A stretch of DNA of 60,524 nt from CAYLYM01 sp964387645 (GCA_964387645.1 CAYLYM010000008.1:1-60524); one strand, 5' to 3'; shown: positions 8,472 to 18,580, counted from the first letter of the stretch. Notes: generated by a model from the sequence alone, not told the origin. Numbers and translations are program-made.

Positions 8472-11400
8472 TTATTCATACTTCAAATAGAATTGTTGCT
8501 CTTCTTCGAAGATTTGATGCATTAATCTGTGTATATTATCATAAATTTTTTGAATCTGATCCAGGGTAAATGTTTTGCTGAATGTTTTCATGGGTTCCAG
8601 AAATAATAAAGTCACAGGAAAGTTCTTCTGTTCAGGAAATAATCCAGAAAGAAGGAGAGCATAAGCTTCCATCTGGAATTGATATTTACTTGCCACATGT
8701 TCTATTTCCCGTGGTTTAATTCGATTAGTTTTGAAATCCAAAACTTCCCAGTGTCCATCTGTATTCTGATATAATCGGTCAAAAATACCGGCAAAAATAA
8801 ATTCTTCTATCCTCATTTCTACTCGAAATTCACTAAACTGCTCTTTCATGCTCAACTTTTCTGCAAATTCCGAATTCCGAAATCGATCCATAAAAAGGAG
8901 TAATTTTGTTTGCAGGTTTTGTTTTTCTTCTGGATCAATTACACCCATATTTAGGAAAATCTGTTGAATTTTTCTCACATCATCATCTGCTGGTCGCCGA
9001 TGAAAATTTTCCAGTAATTGATGTACAATTGATCCCCACACTGCCCCACCTGGTTCATCAGCATATTCCAATTCCACTGGTGGAGGCTGTATATTTCCCA
9101 TTCTTAAATAATAGTGCTTAAAATACCTTTCTTTATTTTCATGGAAAAGCATTAACTGGGTTGCAGAATATATCTGGCCTCCTGGTTTCTCCGGAGCTCT
9201 TTCGAGCAATTTCAATTCATCTACAGAAAAATCAGGCACTTGTGTTTCCTTTGGGGAATATTCCACAGACTTCGCCAACGGGCTTTCTTGGATTGATTCT
9301 TTTAATAAATGGATTTTTACGGAAAACTCAAAACCTTTCTCATTAAGCAAGATCTCTTGTCCTTTTTGTAATTCACCTGGCTGAAGTCGATACGAATTCA
9401 GCAGCCACTTTAAATAGCTTGGATCGGAAAGCTTTCCTCCTTTCCCAATAAAGCCCGACATAAAAAGATGGTCCTTTGCCCGGGTGGCTGCTACATAGAA
9501 TAAACGCTTTTCTTCTGCAACAATTTTGTTCCTATTTTCTTTCCTCAGGTAATTATAAGCAAAAGGAGTATTTATTTCTTTAGGAAATGATCGTTCTAAT
9601 TTGAACGCCATCCCAGATGATTTATGGGTAAGGAAGGTATCGTCGAACTGAAAGCTTCTTTCCAGAAATGGAAGAAAGACCACTGGAAATTCCATTCCTT
9701 TAGCAGCATGATAAGTAAGGATATTTACCTTATCTTGTTTTTCCAATAAAATGGTGGCTTCACCTTCACCAATTTGCCCGGTAATTTGTTTCTTTAGAAA
9801 TTCTATAAATTCTGTAGCAATAACTGTTCTATTCTGTTCCAATTCAAAAAGATAATGCAGAAACTTATCCAGGTTAGCCAACTTTTGATCGCTATCCGGT
9901 TGTTCTCTCAGCAAGGCGCGCATTTGTAATTCATCGATAATGATATCTAAAAGTAAACTGAAATGACCATGCAAGGCTAATTCATTCCATTGAGGTATTT
10001 TTTCTACTAAAAATTGTATCATCCGAATTTCGCCATCGCCGATTTGCAATTGGTAGCCTTTTGATTGGATAAATCGACTGAAATCAGATTGAAAAATTTC
10101 TTCTATTGATTGGTGTCCAGAAAAATATTTATGGATTTTTTGAAGCTTTTCCCAGTAGGTGTCTCCCTGCACCTGATTTAAATAAAAAAGCGTTACATCT
10201 GAGAGTCCCACATAAGGGCTTCGCAGAAATACCAGCAGAGCAAAATCATCATCAGGGTCCACTATAGATCGGAGAATGTAATAGATATCCTGAATTTCTT
10301 GTGTCTGGAAAAAACCTTTTCCTTTATAGGTTTGGTAGGGAATATTTTTTTCTCTGAACACTTGCTCAATAGTTCCCAGAAAACTTCGTGAGCGTATTAA
10401 AACGGCAATATCTCCAAATGTAATTTTTTTTGCTCTGAGCTTTTTTATCTCTTCTCTGTAGTGATCAGAAAAATTAGTGCCCGCCAGCTTTAGAATATTT
10501 TCGGCCATTTTCCTCACCTGGGCCTCTACTTGAGAAACATCTAAATCATCAGGTAGCACAAATAAATCCAATTGGATTTTTGAGTTCCCATTTTCAATTA
10601 TTTCTCGCCCCGGCTGCAGTGGCTGAAATTTTACATCGTATTCGGAATCCTTTTGGAAAATTGAAGAAAAAGTATAATTAAAAAAATGAATAAGAGAGGG
10701 TGTTGACCTGAAGTTTTGGGACAGGGTGATCACTCCTCGACGATTTTCAAGAGTATCTTCAAAAGATGCATCATCACCTTCTACTAAAATAGGGAGCTTA
10801 TCAGTGCCTTGTTTGGAAATTTTTTCGGCAAACTGCTGGAAAATGCTGACATCGGCATTACGAAAACCATAAATGGACTGTTTAGGATCGCCCACCACAA
10901 AAAGACGGTTTTCATCCAATTTTCCAGAACGATCGTGAACAAGTAAATGGATAATTTCCGATTGTAAAACGTCAGTGTCCTGAAACTCGTCCACAAGGAC
11001 GAAAGGAAATCGCCTGCGAATTTGCTCTCTAACCTCCCAATTGGACTTCAGAAGCCGGATGGTTTGTATTTGTAAATCCTCAAAATCCAGCGTATTCTGG
11101 TGGCGCTTCCTCTCTTCCACATATTCCAGGAAATCACTGGCGATGAGGAGCAGACCAAGATACACCCTAAAAAACACTTCTTCCACTTCCGGATGAATCA
11201 GAATCACAGCGTTGGTATACTGAGAAGCCACTTGCGAAAGCTCTTTAAAAATCTGGGTACCTTCTTTACCCCATACTTTCTGGCGACCTGGAATCCTGGA
11301 ATATGCTTCTCCACTTCTTGTGGTTAATTCCTGGATAATTTGAATAAGAGAAACAATCTTTTCGACATGATCTGTCTCGGGATTCTCAATTTTCTCTAAA

Positions 11401-12146
11401 TATGTTCTGAATTTTCTTTGTAAATCCCGTTCCTTACCATCTTGGTCGATGGGTAATTGACATAAAAATTGTAAGCTGTTGAAAAATTCTCTGGATAAAA
11501 ACAGATCGCTTAAAACAGCATCATGATAACGGACAAATTCCGACAACCAAAATCTTTTAACATCTTCTGGATTTGCCTTGTTAAAAGATTGGAAATGTGG
11601 AGCCAATATCGCTCTGGCATTGTATATTTTGAACAAAAATTCTTTTAAACGTTTGATTGAAAATTCTCTCAAGGCTGAGAGCTGGTAGGTTGATTTTTCA
11701 CCATAAGTTATCTGGTAGCTCAGAAAAAATTCTCTGAAAGATTTTTGCAAAAAATCTTCTTTTTGCACATCATCTAAGATTTCAAAATCGGGGTTTATAC
11801 CGACTTCCACTGAATACTGACGTAGAATATTCGCACAAAATCCATGGATAGTAGAAATTTGTGCCTGATTTAACTGCTGAAGTAACTCAAAAAGTCGAGC
11901 GCTGACAATAGGATCTTCTGAAAACCGCTGATTGATTTCCTGAAAGATCCTCTCCTTCATTTCGGCGGCTGCTTTATCCGTATAAGTGATTGCCAGGACA
12001 TTCTGAATTTCCATTCGAGGTCTTTGTAATAAAATGTGGAGAAAGCGGTTAACCAGGACGGTAGTCTTTCCAGATCCAGCACCAGCAGTAACTAATAAGT
12101 TTCTTCTTAAATCTAGAGCTTTTAATTGTTCAACAGAAAGTGGCAT
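8472..12146 (-). CDS. addA: AddA-type UvrD-family helicase with RecB-type nuclease domain
   Basis: A 1,224-residue superfamily 1 helicase-nuclease of the double-strand break repair AddAB/RecBCD type. It has Walker A AGAGSGKT (residues 21-28), the fold motif LDFEDLQ, the DEXX motif VDEFQDTD, motif III GDPKQSIYGFRNAD, the motif V region YHAAKGMEFPVVFLP and motif VI RLFYVAATRAKD. The C-terminal 250 residues carry the RecB-family nuclease signature, including EVLDFKTNR and QMEAYALLL. Length and order match AddA. Its usual partner AddB is not adjacent and not in the window. It lies 47 bases downstream of the pyrophosphatase locus on the same strand. Only a weak ribosome site precedes the ATG. Confidence 0.9.
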   Translation of the reverse strand: MPLSVEQLKALDLRRNLLVTAGAGSGKTTVLVNRFLHILLQRPRMEIQNVLAITYTDKAAAEMKERIFQEINQRFSEDPIVSARLFELLQQLNQAQISTIHGFCANILRQYSVEVGINPDFEILDDVQKEDFLQKSFREFFLSYQITYGEKSTYQLSALREFSIKRLKEFLFKIYNARAILAPHFQSFNKANPEDVKRFWLSEFVRYHDAVLSDLFLSREFFNSLQFLCQLPIDQDGKERDLQRKFRTYLEKIENPETDHVEKIVSLIQIIQELTTRSGEAYSRIPGRQKVWGKEGTQIFKELSQVASQYTNAVILIHPEVEEVFFRVYLGLLLIASDFLEYVEERKRHQNTLDFEDLQIQTIRLLKSNWEVREQIRRRFPFVLVDEFQDTDVLQSEIIHLLVHDRSGKLDENRLFVVGDPKQSIYGFRNADVSIFQQFAEKISKQGTDKLPILVEGDDASFEDTLENRRGVITLSQNFRSTPSLIHFFNYTFSSIFQKDSEYDVKFQPLQPGREIIENGNSKIQLDLFVLPDDLDVSQVEAQVRKMAENILKLAGTNFSDHYREEIKKLRAKKITFGDIAVLIRSRSFLGTIEQVFREKNIPYQTYKGKGFFQTQEIQDIYYILRSIVDPDDDFALLVFLRSPYVGLSDVTLFYLNQVQGDTYWEKLQKIHKYFSGHQSIEEIFQSDFSRFIQSKGYQLQIGDGEIRMIQFLVEKIPQWNELALHGHFSLLLDIIIDELQMRALLREQPDSDQKLANLDKFLHYLFELEQNRTVIATEFIEFLKKQITGQIGEGEATILLEKQDKVNILTYHAAKGMEFPVVFLPFLERSFQFDDTFLTHKSSGMAFKLERSFPKEINTPFAYNYLRKENRNKIVAEEKRLFYVAATRAKDHLFMSGFIGKGGKLSDPSYLKWLLNSYRLQPGELQKGQEILLNEKGFEFSVKIHLLKESIQESPLAKSVEYSPKETQVPDFSVDELKLLERAPEKPGGQIYSATQLMLFHENKERYFKHYYLRMGNIQPPPVELEYADEPGGAVWGSIVHQLLENFHRRPADDDVRKIQQIFLNMGVIDPEEKQNLQTKLLLFMDRFRNSEFAEKLSMKEQFSEFRVEMRIEEFIFAGIFDRLYQNTDGHWEVLDFKTNRIKPREIEHVASKYQFQMEAYALLLSGLFPEQKNFPVTLLFLEPMKTFSKTFTLDQIQKIYDNIHRLMHQIFEEEQQFYLKYE

Positions 12147-12193
12147 TTTTGTTTAAAATTTTAAATTAACAAGTTTTTAGTTTAGGTTGAATT

Positions 12194-12729
12194 TCATTCC
12201 GCAATAAATTTCTTCTTATAATCACAGATGCTATTATTGATGAGTTCAATGGCTAGATCCAATGATTCAAACTCCTGAATCAACACCTGTTTTTCTTCAA
12301 GATTTTTGTAAACCCGGAAGAATTTTTGAATTTCTTCTGGAATGTTTTGGGATAAATCATCTGCTGTTTGATCTGCAAATAATGAGGATTTTGAAAAGGC
12401 ACACAAAGAATTTTATCGTCAGGTTCCTCGGAATAAGTTACATGCTTTACTCCAATTGGATGCGAGTTAACCACCACACCTGGATGAAAATTGATCTGCG
12501 AGAGCACCAGAACATCAAGTGCATCGCCATCTTTGGTCAGTGTTTGTGGAATAAAACCGTAATTACCCGGATAATAAGTCGTACTGGCAATAATGCGATC
12601 AACCCGAATGATGCCTGAAATTTTATCCGATTCATATTTACACTTTGATCCACTGGGTATTTTTATCAAAACGGCAGCATCTTTCTGAGGATTGATTCCA
12701 GTAGTTATGCCATGCCAGAATTGGGCCAT
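12194..12729 (-). pseudogene. ppa: inorganic pyrophosphatase, interrupted by one frameshift
   Basis: Soluble family I pyrophosphatase, which hydrolyses PPi to phosphate. The first frame (from ATG at 12729, ribosome site TGAGGA) has IPSGSKCKYE, YPGNYGFIPQT, the metal-binding DGDALDVLVL and PDDKILCVPFQNP. It then runs out of frame near 12361-12385 and stops at 12280. The second frame, ending at 12194, continues with DDLSQNIPEEIQKFF and the typical C-terminal helix. Joined, the two give about 178 residues, the normal length. This is either a recent one-base indel, a sequencing error in an essential gene, or programmed frameshifting. Error or recent mutation is most likely because all motifs are intact. 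Confidence 0.85.
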
Positions 12730-13279
12730 CTTTTTTCCTCAAGAAAATTAATGAACTTTTTAGTATATTATCTTTTTTATCATAAGTTTTTGAATTCTTT
12801 GTTAATTTCTTTTTTCCATTTATCTTAAAACACTATATCGAAGATAATCAATTCAGACACCTTTCTATGTAAATTTAATGAATTTTTACTTCAAATTCAG
12901 AAATTGATTTTTTAATCATTAGAAAACGTAAATAGGGTCTGTCTGCTGTAAGCCAGACGAGCATTCTTTGCCCGAATTTTAAGATTGTTCGTGGCGGGAA
13001 GCCACTCCCACCGTATAGTTGTTTTAAAAATATCTTCTAAATTTTAATTTTTCGGAGCAAAAGACATAATCAAATAAATTTTTTTCATGTCCTAAATATT
13101 GATGAACATCCATATTAATCTAAACAGTTCTAAACTTTCGAATATAAATCGATTTAAAAGACTGAAATGGCGTATTCAAGTTGTAATTTATTCGATTCAT
13201 CTGGGATGTTTTATTAAATTCTATTGAATTAAATGAATAAATAGTTAAATTCAGATCATTGTGATAAGCTCAGAAAAAA
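12730..13279. other. divergent intergenic region
   Basis: This separates the minus-strand pyrophosphatase from the plus-strand glycosyltransferase and so must hold promoters for both. A GC-richer island at about 12936-13020 has two small hairpins, GTCTG/CAGAC and GTGGC/GCCAC; it resembles a dispersed-repeat remnant rather than a gene. Confidence 0.45.
13224..13251 (+). promoter_or_regulatory. possible sigma-70 type promoter for the GT4 gene
   Basis: TTGAAT (13224-13229), a 16-base spacer and TAAATT (13246-13251) lie about 30 bases before the coding start. In DNA this AT-rich, such matches arise often by chance. Confidence 0.3.
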
Positions 13280-14434
13280 TTGACAAGTGAGATGGAAACG
13301 CCTTTTGAGCACCTGAAGAATGTTGCCCTCGTCCACGATTGGCTGACAGGGATGCGAGGCGGTGAGAAAGTTTTAGAAATTCTCTGTGAATTATTCCCTC
13401 AAAGCGATATTTTCACACTCATACATAATCCGGGTTCAGTATCGGACATCATTGAGTCACACACGATTTACACATCCTTTGTTGACAAGTTGCCCTTTAA
13501 AAAAAACAAATACCGACATTACTTGCCTTTGTTCCCGACCGCTATTGAGCGATTTAATTTCAAAAATTATGATCTTATCATTTCGACATCCCACTGCGTT
13601 GCAAAGGGTATAATCACACCACCTGATACTCTGCATATATCCTATCTTCATACTCCCATGCGATATGTCTGGGATATGTATGACGAATATTTTGGAAAAG
13701 AACAAATGGGGTGGTTAGCCCGAAAAGTGATTCCCTTTTTTGCTAATTATCTACGGATGTGGGATGTAACCAGCAGCAACCGGGTAGATTGGTTTTTAGC
13801 CAACTCTAAACATGTTGCCAAAAGGATTAAAAAATATTACGGGCGAGAGGCTACTGTTATTCATCCACCAGTAAATACCTCCCTGTTTTCTCCTGTAGAA
13901 GCCGCTGGAGATTATTATCTGGTCGTTTCTGCGCTGGTACCATATAAGAAGATCGATTTGGCAATTCGGGCTTTCAACAAGTTGAAGGAGAGATTAATTG
14001 TTTTGGGTAGTGGACCAGAAAAAACTAACCTGCAAAAATTAGCTGGTCCTACCATTGAATTTGTCAATTGGCAGCCCCCAGAAAAACTCCGCACATACTA
14101 CCAGAACTGTAAAGCGTTGATTTTCCCTGGAGAAGAGGACTTCGGGATTGTTCCGGTGGAAGCCATGGCCTGTGGAAAACCCGTAATTGCATTTGGCAAA
14201 GGCGGGGCACTGGAAACTGTAATTGGGTATTCCGAAGAAATTAGTGAACAGGTAACAGGGATATTTTTCAATCAACAGACCGAAGATGATTTAATCGAGG
14301 CCGTCAGGCAATTCGAACGCATAAAATGGGATCCTATATATATTGCTCATCATGCCCAGAAATTTAGCCAGGAAAGGTTCAGGAAGAAAATCACCAAATT
14401 TATTCAAGAGAAATTGAATCAATTTCAAAAATAA
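13280..14434 (+). CDS. GT4-family glycosyltransferase (WbaZ-like)
   Basis: A 384-residue GT-B fold glycosyltransferase, probably cytoplasmic and active on polysaccharide precursors. The N-terminal domain begins VALVHDWLTGMRGGEKVLE, a signature of mannosyltransferase-like GT4 enzymes that build O-antigen or exopolysaccharide repeats. The C-terminal domain has the sugar-nucleotide site pattern E-D-F-G-I-V-P-V-E-A-M-A-C-G-K-P-V. The start shown is TTG at 13280; an ATG four codons later (13292) is equally possible, and both ribosome sites are weak. The next gene starts 17 bases downstream and encodes the initiating sugar-phosphate transferase, so the two likely work in one surface polysaccharide pathway. 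Confidence 0.85.
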   Translation: MTSEMETPFEHLKNVALVHDWLTGMRGGEKVLEILCELFPQSDIFTLIHNPGSVSDIIESHTIYTSFVDKLPFKKNKYRHYLPLFPTAIERFNFKNYDLIISTSHCVAKGIITPPDTLHISYLHTPMRYVWDMYDEYFGKEQMGWLARKVIPFFANYLRMWDVTSSNRVDWFLANSKHVAKRIKKYYGREATVIHPPVNTSLFSPVEAAGDYYLVVSALVPYKKIDLAIRAFNKLKERLIVLGSGPEKTNLQKLAGPTIEFVNWQPPEKLRTYYQNCKALIFPGEEDFGIVPVEAMACGKPVIAFGKGGALETVIGYSEEISEQVTGIFFNQQTEDDLIEAVRQFERIKWDPIYIAHHAQKFSQERFRKKITKFIQEKLNQFQK

Positions 14435-14451
14435 GTATACAAGAATCGTTC

Positions 14452-15861
14452 ATGAATAAAAACATTTATCAAAGGAATTTACTAATCCCTTTTCTTAAAA
14501 TTCTCATTGATGCTATAGCCATCGAAAGTGCTTTTCTTTTTTCATTTTATTTGCGTTTTTATTCGCCGCTTACTAAGATTATACCAGTAACCAAGGGATA
14601 TCCACCCTTTCAACAATACCTGCTGGCTTCTTTTGTCCTGTTAATCATATATCTCGTTTTGTTTAGTGTTTTCCATTCTTACCGAAGCCGTTATTTCTCC
14701 ACTTTTAGCCAGGATATTCCGGTCATTCTTAAGACATGTATTTTGGGTATTTTATTTGCTATGAGCGGTGCTTTCTTATACCGGGGATTTTCCTATTCCC
14801 GTCTTACTTTTTTACTGGTATTCATCAATACCCTTGTTTTCCTTTTATCAGGGCGGGCTATTTTTCACAGTATTCGAAAGCAATACATGCGCCAGGGGTA
14901 TGGCATCCAACGCCTTATTCTGATTGGCAATTCCTCTCTTATCTCTCGCTTTTGTCAGCAAATAAAAAGAAAAAACGACCACCTGTTCCAATTTGTGGGT
15001 TACTGTGCAGAAAAGAAATTGTCCGAACTTTCTCTGCCTTACCTCGGAAATTTACAACAGCTTTCCCAGATGTTAGAGGAGATACATTTCGAAGGCCTCT
15101 TGTTATGTTTCGAAGCTGATGAGCACTACAAAGTGCTGGAAGTTCTGGAAATGACCGAAGGGAAAAATGTGGAGTTATTTTACATTCCTGATTTGTTGGA
15201 TATTATTACATCTCACACCAGTACTTTAGAAATCAGCGGACTTCCGGTATTACGCCTGAAGACGGTGGTTTTCAGCGGTTGGCAGGGTTTTCTGAAACGG
15301 ACTTTTGACATTATCATCTCTTTGATCTCCTTGATTATCCTATTTCCCTTCATTTTGCTCATAGCCATCGCCATCAAGTTGACATCGCCTGGGCCGATAT
15401 TTTATAAGCAGAAACGTGTGGGATTAGATGGAAAAGAATTTATCATGCTGAAGTTCCGTTCCATGAAGGTGGATGCTGAGAAAGAGACCGGTCCGGTATG
15501 GGCAAAAAGGGATGATCCCCGGGTAACGCCTATTGGACGTATTCTACGGCGGACTAGCCTGGATGAACTTCCTCAATTGATCAATGTATTAAAAGGAGAA
15601 ATGAGCTTAGTTGGTCCCCGACCGGAGCGCAAAGTATTTGTTGAACAGTTTCAAAAGTCCATTCCTAAATATGCCGAGCGCCACCGAGTACGTTGTGGAA
15701 TGACCGGCTGGGCGCAGGTAAATGGCTTACGCGGTCAATCCCCCATCGAAGAAAGAACCCGTTACGATGTCTACTATATCGAAAATTGGTCCCTCTGGTT
15801 CGATATCAAAATTATTATTATGACTTTCATTGCTATCATCAAAGGCGAAAATGCTTATTAA
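14452..15861 (+). CDS. polyprenyl-phosphate sugar phosphotransferase (WcaJ/WbaP-like)
   Basis: A 469-residue membrane enzyme that moves a sugar-1-phosphate from a nucleotide sugar to undecaprenyl phosphate, the first step of polysaccharide repeat assembly. Four to five hydrophobic segments fill residues 10-145, and a CoA-binding-like central domain follows (LILIGNSS at about 160). Near residue 280 begins the bacterial sugar transferase domain: KRTFDIIISL, a membrane hairpin with SPGPIFYKQKRVG, KFRSM, the catalytic region RRTSLDELPQL, GEMSLVGPRPE and the closing GLRGQ. It is cotranscribed with the preceding GT4. The exact sugar (glucose, galactose or other) cannot be read from sequence alone. 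Confidence 0.9.
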   Translation: MNKNIYQRNLLIPFLKILIDAIAIESAFLFSFYLRFYSPLTKIIPVTKGYPPFQQYLLASFVLLIIYLVLFSVFHSYRSRYFSTFSQDIPVILKTCILGILFAMSGAFLYRGFSYSRLTFLLVFINTLVFLLSGRAIFHSIRKQYMRQGYGIQRLILIGNSSLISRFCQQIKRKNDHLFQFVGYCAEKKLSELSLPYLGNLQQLSQMLEEIHFEGLLLCFEADEHYKVLEVLEMTEGKNVELFYIPDLLDIITSHTSTLEISGLPVLRLKTVVFSGWQGFLKRTFDIIISLISLIILFPFILLIAIAIKLTSPGPIFYKQKRVGLDGKEFIMLKFRSMKVDAEKETGPVWAKRDDPRVTPIGRILRRTSLDELPQLINVLKGEMSLVGPRPERKVFVEQFQKSIPKYAERHRVRCGMTGWAQVNGLRGQSPIEERTRYDVYYIENWSLWFDIKIIIMTFIAIIKGENAY

Positions 15862-16360
15862 AAGTTCGAAGAAACCATCCTTTTAAAACATAAAGTATTG
15901 AACCATCTTTTAAGGAATGCAAACTTTTCAAAATTCAAAATCCTCTAACGATTCTCAATAACGACCTAAATGTCCGTGAGTATTTTCAAGAAATGATAAA
16001 AAGCGTTTCAAAGGAAATTCACCAAAATGTAAAGAATTGCCAGAATATTTTTTTCCATTTGGAATTTGATTCATTCGATTATGAAGCCAGAACATTAAAT
16101 TTTTTTAAATGTTCTTTGCTTTGAAATTAAAGGAATTCTAACTGAATACTAAAATTTCAGATATTCGCTACATAAAATTAAATTTATCAAACATTTTAGT
16201 CCCATTCTACGTAGTTTGTTAATCACTTAATTTTCCCTTGATAATATGAAGCTGTTTATTGATTCTGGTTTTCATCGCAAGTCGTATTTAATATTTGGAT
16301 AAGCGTTAATTTTTATATAAATTTTTTCCAGATTTTCATTTTAAAAAAGGAGTTGTTGAT
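15862..16360. other. non-coding gap
   Basis: About 500 bases with no supportable gene and no strong hairpin. Only a short imperfect direct repeat (GAACCATC at about 15868 and 15899) was noted. Confidence 0.5.
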
Positions 16361-16807
16361 TTGAAAAAGTTTGTGTTCACCGAAAATGATATAAAAAATA
16401 TCAGTAAAGTTCTGGGGGTAAGCCCCGTGGAAAGGGTGGATCATTATCGCTTTGTTTTAGAAAATACAAAAGATAAACGTCGACTCTCATTAGAAATTTA
16501 TCCAGATTTATCTATCGGCCAGAACAAGGGTAATCTCATTTCAATTTATACTCACAATACTCATATACAATTGCATAATTGTACAGGTTATGTGCCAAGT
16601 GAATCGCTGGGAGAAATTATTTTCATCAGCGAATATAAAGGAAGGGTTTCCGGAGTAATTGTCGAAAAAGAAGCGGGTTGCTCAGTGTATTCGAATGTAG
16701 ATGCTTCTATTCTTTCCGGCGATTTTACTCAATTAGCTCCGGAAGTCATGATGTCAGGAATTGCGTTATCGGTTGCTGAACATTTATTACCATCACAAGA
16801 TGAGTAG
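16361..16807 (+). CDS. conserved-looking small protein, unknown function
   Basis: A 148-residue soluble protein. The TTG start is favoured by a strong AAAGGAG about 9 bases upstream. It has no signal peptide or membrane segment. The pattern is an N-terminal helix (ENDIKNISKVLGV), then a run of beta strands (RFVLENT, RRLSLEIYP, GNLISIYT, GEIIFISEY, VSGVIVEKEAGCSVYSNV) and a C-terminal helix. It could be a small beta-sandwich binding protein. It lies 93 bases before the MBL hydrolase on the same strand. No family recognised. Confidence 0.55.
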   Translation: MKKFVFTENDIKNISKVLGVSPVERVDHYRFVLENTKDKRRLSLEIYPDLSIGQNKGNLISIYTHNTHIQLHNCTGYVPSESLGEIIFISEYKGRVSGVIVEKEAGCSVYSNVDASILSGDFTQLAPEVMMSGIALSVAEHLLPSQDE

Positions 16808-16900
16808 ATGGATAATTTATAAAGATATAACCAGTACTATTTATCTTAAGAATCATTTTCTTTTTACGATGAACAATTAAAATCGAGATACAGGAGTTCA

Positions 16901-17542
16901 GTGGTTTCATCAGAAGAGATAAAAATTTACAAATTCACAATTGGTACATTCGGTGTAAATAATTATTTAATTCATCCAAACAATTCTAAAAAAGCCTTAC
17001 TCATTGATGCGGGGGAAGATCCTTCCCCAATTCTTAATAAAATTAAACAACTTAATCTTAAACTTATTTATCTTATCAACACTCATGGGCACGGAGATCA
17101 CATTGCGGGGAATGAGATCATTCTGCGAGAAACGGGGGCTCAACTTCTGATCCATAAAGAAGAAGTTGCATTTTTGCAGGATCCGCAATTAAATCTTTCG
17201 GCTTTTTTTGGATGGGAATTAAGTTCACCTGCTGCACACCGACTTTTAAAAGAAGGCGATTGCATAGAATTAGATAATATTCAATTTACGGTACTTCACA
17301 CTCCTGGGCATACACCAGGGCATATTTGCATTATATGGAATAATCACGCCTTTACTGGCGATGTCATTTTCCAGGCCGGAATTGGTAGAACAGATTTTCC
17401 ACACTCTTCAAGTCATCAACTCATCGAAAGTATTCGCAATAAAATATATCGTCTTCCAGAAAACACCATCATTTACCCGGGTCATGGGCCGAATACCAGC
17501 GTGGGTGAAGAGAAATACAACAATCCATTTGTGAGCATCTAA
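16901..17542 (+). CDS. MBL-fold hydrolase (glyoxalase II-like)
   Basis: A 213-residue metallo-beta-lactamase-fold hydrolase. It has the zinc motif NTHGHGDHIAGN, a second histidine motif HTPGHTPGHICI, the bridging aspartate in FTGDVIFQAGIGRTD and the last histidine in YPGHGPNTSVGEE. These match the YcbL/glyoxalase II-like branch, which hydrolyses thioesters; the exact substrate is not readable. The GTG start is supported by CAGGAG six bases upstream. The stop codon abuts the start of the recombinase gene, so the two are translated together. Confidence 0.88.
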   Translation: MVSSEEIKIYKFTIGTFGVNNYLIHPNNSKKALLIDAGEDPSPILNKIKQLNLKLIYLINTHGHGDHIAGNEIILRETGAQLLIHKEEVAFLQDPQLNLSAFFGWELSSPAAHRLLKEGDCIELDNIQFTVLHTPGHTPGHICIIWNNHAFTGDVIFQAGIGRTDFPHSSSHQLIESIRNKIYRLPENTIIYPGHGPNTSVGEEKYNNPFVSI

Positions 17543-18439
17543 ATGGACTGGGAATATTTTTTAGAACGATTTATTCGGCACTTGGCTTTGGAGAAAGCTT
17601 TATCGGATAATACTCAATTTGCATATCGCAACGACCTCTCCCGCTATATCAAATATTTGCAAGAAAAGGATATCAATAGAGTAGAAGATATTACGCCCAT
17701 GATACTCCAGAATTATATTGGTCAACTATATGATATCGGTTTGGCTAGCAGCAGTATGGCTCGAAATTTTTCCGCTTTGCGCAGTTTTCATCGTTTCTTA
17801 GTCCAAATGGACGTCACTACTTATGATCCTACCGAAATATTAGAAACCCCTAAATTGAAAAGGTCACTTCCGTCGGTATTATCAGTAGAAGAAATAGACC
17901 GATTATTAGAACAACCGGATCTATCGACACCTTTAGGAATCCGCGACCGAGCAATGCTGGAAGTTCTGTATGGCTGTGGTTTGCGAATTTCGGAATTACT
18001 CCAACTTCAATTAGACAACTTATATCTTGAAGAAGAGATTATTCGAGTGCGTGGAAAGGGATCCAAAGAACGATTTATTCCAATCGGAAAAGAGGCTATT
18101 TACCATTTAAAAATATATCTGGCGAGGGTCCGCCCACTTTTAGCCGATTTAAGCCGATCAAAAAATGTGGTCTTCCTGAATCATCGGGGTAAACCGATGA
18201 CTCGTATGGGATTCTGGAAAATTTTGCGGAAATATGTTGTTCAGGCTAATATCAATCAGGATGTGCATCCACATACATTTCGCCATTGTTTTGCTACCCA
18301 TCTTCTAGATAACGGTGCTGATCTGCGTTCAGTACAGGAATTATTGGGGCATGCAGATATCTCCACTACACAAATTTACACCCACATCACCCAAAAACAA
18401 TTAACTGAAGTATATAAACGATATCATCCAAGAGGATAA
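17543..18439 (+). CDS. xerD: XerD-like tyrosine recombinase
   Basis: A 298-residue site-specific recombinase, the standard size for XerC/XerD enzymes that resolve chromosome dimers at dif. The N-terminal SAM-like core-binding domain spans about residues 1-90 and the catalytic domain 108-290. All catalytic residues are present: Arg148 (GLRISELL), Lys172 (GKGSKER), His244 and Arg247 (HTFRH), His270 (LGHAD) and Tyr279 (TQIYTH). The start follows the previous stop without a gap. XerC is hard to separate from XerD by eye, so the symbol is a best guess. It sits with housekeeping-like genes, and nothing points to a phage integrase. Confidence 0.85.
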   Translation: MDWEYFLERFIRHLALEKALSDNTQFAYRNDLSRYIKYLQEKDINRVEDITPMILQNYIGQLYDIGLASSSMARNFSALRSFHRFLVQMDVTTYDPTEILETPKLKRSLPSVLSVEEIDRLLEQPDLSTPLGIRDRAMLEVLYGCGLRISELLQLQLDNLYLEEEIIRVRGKGSKERFIPIGKEAIYHLKIYLARVRPLLADLSRSKNVVFLNHRGKPMTRMGFWKILRKYVVQANINQDVHPHTFRHCFATHLLDNGADLRSVQELLGHADISTTQIYTHITQKQLTEVYKRYHPRG

Positions 18440-18497
18440 GCTATTTTAAATCTACCATTTCGGATAAAAAAATTTCATGAGAATTTGGCCTTTTAAT

Positions 18498-18526
18498 TTG
18501 ACATCTTTAACACAGGCATTTATTTT
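18498..18526 (+). promoter_or_regulatory. likely sigma-70 type promoter
   Basis: TTGACA at 18498-18503, a 17-base spacer and TATTTT at 18521-18526, about 55 bases before the small membrane protein gene. The -35 box is a perfect match, so this probably drives the three-gene group that follows. Confidence 0.5.
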
Positions 18527-18580
18527 TAAGTGTAATAGAAGATTACGATAAAAAAGAGCTGTTCGTCAGCGGGGGGTATT

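Noticed and set aside
12936..13020. GC-richer island as a small RNA gene
   Set aside because: Only two short hairpins and no promoter-terminator pair; more like repeat debris.
16901..18439. XerD-like recombinase as a phage or island integrase
   Set aside because: Length, catalytic residues and tight coupling to a housekeeping-like MBL gene fit chromosomal XerC/D; no attachment repeats or phage genes lie nearby.
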